From the NCBI RefSeq assembly GCF_001274775.1, contig NZ_LGUE01000008.1, forward strand, positions 301,535-365,534: 64,000 nt of DNA, written 5' to 3'. Below are positions 60,241 through 64,000 of the stretch, piece after piece. This stretch comes from Rossellomorea marisflavi. Its GTDB lineage: Bacteria; Bacillota; Bacilli; Bacillales; Bacillaceae_B. The notes beneath the pieces are model-generated. The model ran no database searches, was not told the DNA's origin, and was given only the letters and a program-made list of their open reading frames with translations. Each line of letters begins with the position of its first letter. Within the stretch, counting starts at the first letter, position 1. Made by a program: the position numbers and the translations under genes.

Positions 60241-61416
60241 CTATTTTGATTTCGCCAGTTTTTGTTCTTCTTTCACTTTATCGGCTTTTTCACTCTTTCT
60301 TACATAGTCAGAGATGAGCTTGTAGTAAGCATGGACCATCATCCAGATACTCTCTTTTTCATCCTCGAAGAAGTCGATGTTATAGCCATCAAGATTGTTG
60401 TTCAACGTCTTGATATATTCCTTCAGGACACTTGAACCGCCCCCGATGAAATAGCAGATTTCGGTTTGAGAATTCTTTTGCCACATATTCCTGAGATGGC
60501 GATATTGCTTTTTGGCCAGTTCAAGCATGATGCGATCCACTATATCGTGGACACTTGTCCTGCTTCCCTTCACCATGATGTGATTGCGGTCACTTTTCTT
60601 CGTGATGATTTCTACGACGTCGCGTCTGCTGTCAAGCTCCACGCCGTGACGGGAACGGATTTCTTCCCTGATCAACTCGAGTGACTCAGAGACCCCAAGA
60701 TTGAATCCTTGAGCTTTGTCATCGTCGACTTTACGGTCTTTAATGACGGCGATATCAGTCGAGAGACCTCCGATATCCTGAATCAGGATGCGCTTATCGA
60801 TCAGTTCTTTATTGATGATGTTTCCGTTGTTATCCATTACCAGGTTGATGAACGCTGCGAAACCTTCCGGATACACCTTCACTTCATCAAAGCGGATATT
60901 GACCTTCACTCCTTGATATTGAGGGGTGACAAGGAATTCTACCTGATGGACAGATCCGAGAAGTTTCGACCGGTATCCTACATCCTTCCCTTCCTTCACT
61001 TCACGGAGCGGAAGCCCGGTACCAAGGGTATAATTTGCTTCAATTACTTTATTATTCTTTTTGAATCCATCGTGTCCAGCTGCATCCAATGCAAGGGAAG
61101 CGAAGAGCATGACGAGCGTTTGATCTTCTTCCGATTTGCTGCTTCCTGGATCGAGTTCAGTAGAGTTCGTGCTTTTCGTTGCAAGATTTCCTACACGATA
61201 GATTGCATTGTTATCTTTGAGAGTAGGGGAGTGGACACGGATATGTATACCGTCTAGTGGGCTTTGAGCGTCCAGCTCTTCAATCCCGATGATGGGACGA
61301 TCTTCAATATCCCTTGCAATGACATTAGGGATGTTTACTTCTGATTCCAATTTACCAAATACACCTTTAAGAGAGTCATTACCTACATCAATTGCGGCAA
61401 TACGAGTCGTTGTCAT
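60241..61416 (-). CDS. parM: ParM-like actin-type ATPase
   Basis: A 391-residue protein of the ParM/StbA/actin family. Phosphate-1 loop AAIDVGNDSLKGVFG (residues 7-21), phosphate-2 loop QDIGGLSTDIAV (Asp214-Gly217) and adenosine loop FIGGGSSVLK (GGGS at 325-328). It polymerises with ATP to push apart DNA bound through an adaptor (family knowledge). ATG 61416 follows AAAGG with proper spacing; the frame runs to 61497. Upstream lies an iteron array like parC. Confidence 0.9.
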   Translation of the reverse strand: MTTTRIAAIDVGNDSLKGVFGKLESEVNIPNVIARDIEDRPIIGIEELDAQSPLDGIHIRVHSPTLKDNNAIYRVGNLATKSTNSTELDPGSSKSEEDQTLVMLFASLALDAAGHDGFKKNNKVIEANYTLGTGLPLREVKEGKDVGYRSKLLGSVHQVEFLVTPQYQGVKVNIRFDEVKVYPEGFAAFINLVMDNNGNIINKELIDKRILIQDIGGLSTDIAVIKDRKVDDDKAQGFNLGVSESLELIREEIRSRHGVELDSRRDVVEIITKKSDRNHIMVKGSRTSVHDIVDRIMLELAKKQYRHLRNMWQKNSQTEICYFIGGGSSVLKEYIKTLNNNLDGYNIDFFEDEKESIWMMVHAYYKLISDYVRKSEKADKVKEEQKLAKSK

Positions 61417-61540
61417 ACTAGCCATCCTTTCCCGAGTAAGAATTTGTAAAATTAGAACTCTTACTTTCAGAGTAATGGAAAGAAGAAGCGCGGTCAATCC
61501 TACTTTCTATCTTTAATTTTGGAAGAAGCATCCTGCATTT

Positions 61541-61690
61541 GTTTACAATTATGTATCGTTGTATACGTTTTTCGTACACACGCCTCCATATCAACTTGTG
61601 TACTACTTTGTATACTTGTATACATTTATGAATACAATTGTGTACATTTATGTAAACATGTAAACTTATTTGTTTACATGTAATTTGTGG
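61541..61690 (-). repeat. parC-like iteron array upstream of parM
   Basis: About twelve copies of GTNTAC/GTNAAC-type palindromic cores: GTTTAC 61541, GTATAC 61561, GTAC 61574, GTGTAC 61598, GTATAC 61610 and 61618, GAATAC 61630, GTGTAC 61640, GTAAAC 61652 and 61660, GTTTAC 61672, GTAATT 61680. From 61598 on they alternate at 8-10 and 12 bp, a ~20-bp period (two interleaved series). This is the shape of a ParR-binding centromere and also lies where the promoter should be, so autoregulation is likely. No gene lies in 61417-61716. Confidence 0.75.
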
Positions 61691-61716
61691 GTGTTTTTTT
61701 CATTAAAAAGGAAAAG

Positions 61717-62421
61717 CTATCCTTTCTTCCTTTTACCAAAAATTAGTTTCCATTCCCCATGATCTTCGGTTAAAGAGATTCCCCTCCAACCTGCATTTAG
61801 CAAATCCTGTTGTTCCTTGAATTCCTTCATGGATACTTCCTTAAAAGGAGGAAGTATCTCAAACTCCTCCTTGAGATTCTTGACGAAGATGTATCGCCAA
61901 TTGCCTCCGTATTTTCGTTTAAGGCCGCCAATGGCCAGTCCCTGATCGAATTTATCTTTTAAACTTGGAATATTATATGGGGCAACGGTACAGCAGACAT
62001 ACTTAAATTCATCCCTACGGCTCTTCAGTTCTTCCATGATCAGCTGGCCTAGGAGTTTCTGCAGACCATTGCCACGTACATTCTCCGATACAAGAGAGAT
62101 CTCCTGATACACTACTTTTGGCCACTCCGAACGTGGAATCTCCACATCCTTGCCCAAGTGATCTTCATCGATGGCAGGAAATAAGACCGCTCTTGCTCCA
62201 ACGAGCTCACCTTCGACATAGACCCCCAAAATCAACCCGTTTCCAGCCAGAATATGGTCGAACTCCTCTTCAGAGAGAGGCTGAAGGATGGCAGGTTCCT
62301 TCAGTGCAGTTCGGACAGATTCCTGTAGGGAAAGCAGTTCCCCACTCCCCTCCCCTGGTATCACCTTTACTAGAAAGGGGATATGCGATGTTTTTAACGT
62401 CCCTGAGTATACGATCCTCAA
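61717..62421 (-). CDS. GNAT-family N-acetyltransferase
   Basis: A 234-residue acetyltransferase-like protein. Motif A is SENVRGNGLQKLLGQLIM with the acetyl-CoA loop RGNGL (116-120). A preceding strand VVYQEISLV and an FGKRKKG tail complete the domain, and the C-terminal ~70 residues are an extra helical part. Start is TTG 62421 with GGGAGG seven bases upstream; an ATG at 62436 would put the ribosome binding site inside the coding region. Substrate unknown. Confidence 0.8.
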   Translation of the reverse strand: MRIVYSGTLKTSHIPFLVKVIPGEGSGELLSLQESVRTALKEPAILQPLSEEEFDHILAGNGLILGVYVEGELVGARAVLFPAIDEDHLGKDVEIPRSEWPKVVYQEISLVSENVRGNGLQKLLGQLIMEELKSRRDEFKYVCCTVAPYNIPSLKDKFDQGLAIGGLKRKYGGNWRYIFVKNLKEEFEILPPFKEVSMKEFKEQQDLLNAGWRGISLTEDHGEWKLIFGKRKKG

Positions 62422-62516
62422 TTTGATTCCTCCCATTTTTCACAACCTCACACCAGTGTAGTAAAGATTCAGTATGGTGAATAGTCGACATAGAAAATCA
62501 TCTACATCAAGTTAAC

Positions 62517-62563
62517 AAAAAAAAGGCCGCCGTAAAGGGTGCAACCCTTTTACGACGGCCTTC
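62517..62563 (-). terminator. Terminator of bdhA
   Basis: AAGGCCGTCGTAAAAGGGT pairs with ACCCTTTACGGCGGCCTT, then a T-run. Confidence 0.88.
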
Positions 62564-62570
62564 TTTTGAA

Positions 62571-63347
62571 TTATTGAGCTGTATATCCACCATCGATGAC
62601 AACGGCTTGGCCAGTTACACTTTTGGCTTGATCGCTAGATAGAAACATAGCGTAATCAGCGATTTCTTTTACATCCAACAAGCGTTTTTGTGGAACGAGA
62701 GGATAGATGACTTCTTCAAGGACTTTTTCTACTGGTACATTTCTAGAGCTTGCAATATCCTTCATTTGTCCCCGAACGAGGGGTGTGTCCACATATCCCG
62801 GACAGATTGAATTGACGGTTACACCATCAGCTGCGGATTCGAGTGCTGCTACTTTCGTAAGCCCGATGACACCGTGCTTGGCACTATTATAGGCTGCTTT
62901 ATCTGCAAATCCGATCAATCCATTGATGGAAGAGATATTGAGGATACGTCCGAACTTCTGCTCTTTCATAATGGGAAGAACGTGTTTAATAGCGACAAAT
63001 GGGGCTGTCAGCATGATTTTGATCATCAACTCGAATTTCTCTGTCGGGAATTCTTCAATCGGGGATACGTGTTGAAGACCGGCATTGTTGATGAGAACGT
63101 CGATGCGGCCATATTCTTTATGGGCTGCCTGAATCATATTCTTAATGTCTTCCTCACTTGTCACATCCGCCTTCAAACCGATCGCTTCATAACCAAGATC
63201 TTTCAATTCCTGCGCAGAAGCTTTGACACCATCTTCGTTGAGGTCGGTCAATACGACTTTACTTCCATTTTCGGCGAAGGTTTTCCCGATTTCGTATCCA
63301 ATTCCACTTGCTGATCCTGTGATGACTACTACTTTGTCGTTTACCAT
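62571..63347 (-). CDS. bdhA: 3-hydroxybutyrate dehydrogenase
   Basis: SDR of 258 residues that oxidises (R)-3-hydroxybutyrate to acetoacetate. TGSASGIG (10-17), NNAG (87-90), Ser140 and Tyr153/Lys157 (YNSAK), and the substrate-loop LQHVSPIEEF typical of the enzyme. It lies 78 bp after a GntP-type permease on the same strand, as in B. subtilis yxjC/yxjF, so uptake and oxidation of hydroxybutyrate are coupled. Start ATG 63347 follows AAGGAG. Confidence 0.93.
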   Translation of the reverse strand: MVNDKVVVITGSASGIGYEIGKTFAENGSKVVLTDLNEDGVKASAQELKDLGYEAIGLKADVTSEEDIKNMIQAAHKEYGRIDVLINNAGLQHVSPIEEFPTEKFELMIKIMLTAPFVAIKHVLPIMKEQKFGRILNISSINGLIGFADKAAYNSAKHGVIGLTKVAALESAADGVTVNSICPGYVDTPLVRGQMKDIASSRNVPVEKVLEEVIYPLVPQKRLLDVKEIADYAMFLSSDQAKSVTGQAVVIDGGYTAQ

Positions 63348-63425
63348 GATTCAAACACTCCTTATAGGTTAGATATCTGTTTTCATTTACCCATTTTTCC
63401 CTTTGACCAATACTTACAGTCTGTT

Positions 63426-64000
63426 CTAAATGATGCCGAGAGAAGCCATGATGATGGCAACGATGACGGCGATTGTAGGAATGATCAACCCTACGATGAA
63501 TACGTCTTTATAGGTTTCCTTATGCGTGACACCAGTGACTGCCAGAAGCGTCAGGAGTGCACCATTATGGGGAAGGATGGATGCTCCCGAAGCAATGGAT
63601 GCCATGCGGTGGAAGGCATCGGGACCGATGCCAGATGACTGGGCGAGTCCTGAATAGGTATCGCCCAGTGCCTGCATGGCGATCCCCATCCCGCCGGAGG
63701 CTGAACCTGTGATCATGGCAAGTACTTGTACAATCAGGGACTCTGAGATCAATGGATTATCTGAGAAGCCTAGCAGGACGTCCGTGATCCTGTCGAAATC
63801 CGGAACACTTGTCACAACTGCCCCGAATCCGACAGCGGCGCTTGTATTGATGATGGCCATGACCGACCCCTTAGCCCCTTCATTTACTGAAGGTATGAAG
63901 ACCTTGTACTGCTTGGCATTAAGAATGAGAATCAACAGGATCCCTGACAGCAAGGACGGAATCGGATCCCATTTCACTCCATTCAACAGGATGACGACCA
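63426..64000 (-). CDS. GntP-family permease (hydroxybutyrate permease), C-terminal part
   Basis: The gene runs off the window end; about 190 C-terminal residues are visible of a ~450-residue family. Hydrophobic segments and NTSAAVGFGAVV, TGSASGGMGIAMQALG and LPHNGALLTLLAVTGVTHKE (truncated listing) are GntP-type transmembrane motifs. The TTG at 63986 is internal, not the start. Next to bdhA it probably imports 3-hydroxybutyrate or gluconate; the neighbour favours the former. Confidence 0.88.
   Translation of the reverse strand, partial: VVILLNGVKWDPIPSLLSGILLILILNAKQYKVFIPSVNEGAKGSVMAIINTSAAVGFGAVVTSVPDFDRITDVLLGFSDNPLISESLIVQVLAMITGSASGGMGIAMQALGDTYSGLAQSSGIGPDAFHRMASIASGASILPHNGALLTLLAVTGVTHKETYKDVFIVGLIIPTIAVIVAIIMASLGII

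Noticed and set aside
59665..61700. Window is a plasmid because of the ParM cassette
   Set aside because: A chromosomal parS site, argS, pta, hemQ, folD and B. subtilis synteny point to a chromosome; no replication initiator gene is seen.

Overview
The window looks like a stretch of a Bacillaceae chromosome (a Bacillus, Rossellomorea or Priestia-like Firmicute; inference). Reasons: ribosome binding sites are strong AGGAGG type, TTG and GTG starts are common, spore genes are present (pbpG, rsfA, gerQ, an Sda-like peptide, a sporulation-type sensor kinase), bacillithiol synthesis is present, and the order argS-ywiB-speB-speE-pbpG-ywhD-ywhC-ywhB-ywgA-ywfO-rsfA-lipL-pta-hemQ-gerQ-ywdK-ywdI-ung follows Bacillus subtilis. 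A perfect 16-bp ParB site (parS) at 18343-18358 fits an origin-proximal chromosomal arm.

Layout. 1-850: tandem array of a structured GC-rich repeat. 0.95-11.1 kb: arginyl-tRNA synthetase, polyamine synthesis and a conserved ywh/ywg/ywf block. 11.4-12.4 kb: a second tandem array of the same repeat. 12.9-19.6 kb: forespore regulator, lipoylation, acetate, heme, spore coat, DNA repair and a SigB-type stress gene. 19.7-23.8 kb: pyridoxal kinase, bacillithiol deacetylase, three more repeat copies, an SDR and a lipoprotein. 24.0-26.7 kb: a compact cassette with a LexA box, a two-piece sigma factor, two signal-less peptidoglycan hydrolases and two tiny membrane proteins. 26.7-51.8 kb: metabolic and transport genes, including threonine catabolism (kbl-tdh), a CodY-box secreted metalloprotease, a ZTP riboswitch before folD, MsrAB and a phospholipase D-like protein. 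51.9-52.3 kb: two near-identical repeat copies. 52.4-59.4 kb: a complete 14-gene gas vesicle operon (gvpA-P-Q-B-R-N-F-G-L-S-K-J-T-U, the Priestia megaterium order) followed by a 34-codon gene. 59.7-61.7 kb: an actin-type partition cassette (ParM-ParR) with an iteron array like parC. 61.7 kb to the end: a GNAT, 3-hydroxybutyrate dehydrogenase and a GntP permease cut by the window edge.

Most notable: (1) the 24-26.7 kb cassette reads as a DNA-damage-controlled lysis module without a phage, where a split sigma factor (region 4 and region 2 on separate proteins, as in SigO/RsoA) could switch on endolysin-like enzymes and a YvrJ protein; (2) the repeat family, with 14 complete copies here, shows arm-to-arm covariation that supports a conserved folded structure; (3) a ParM/ParR/parC cassette sits directly upstream of the gas vesicle operon on the same strand. 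Regulatory sites read by eye include three SigB-type promoters (19151, 51475 and, weaker, upstream of gvpA), SigF and SigE candidates, several cre-like sites and a CodY box. None has been tested by computation.
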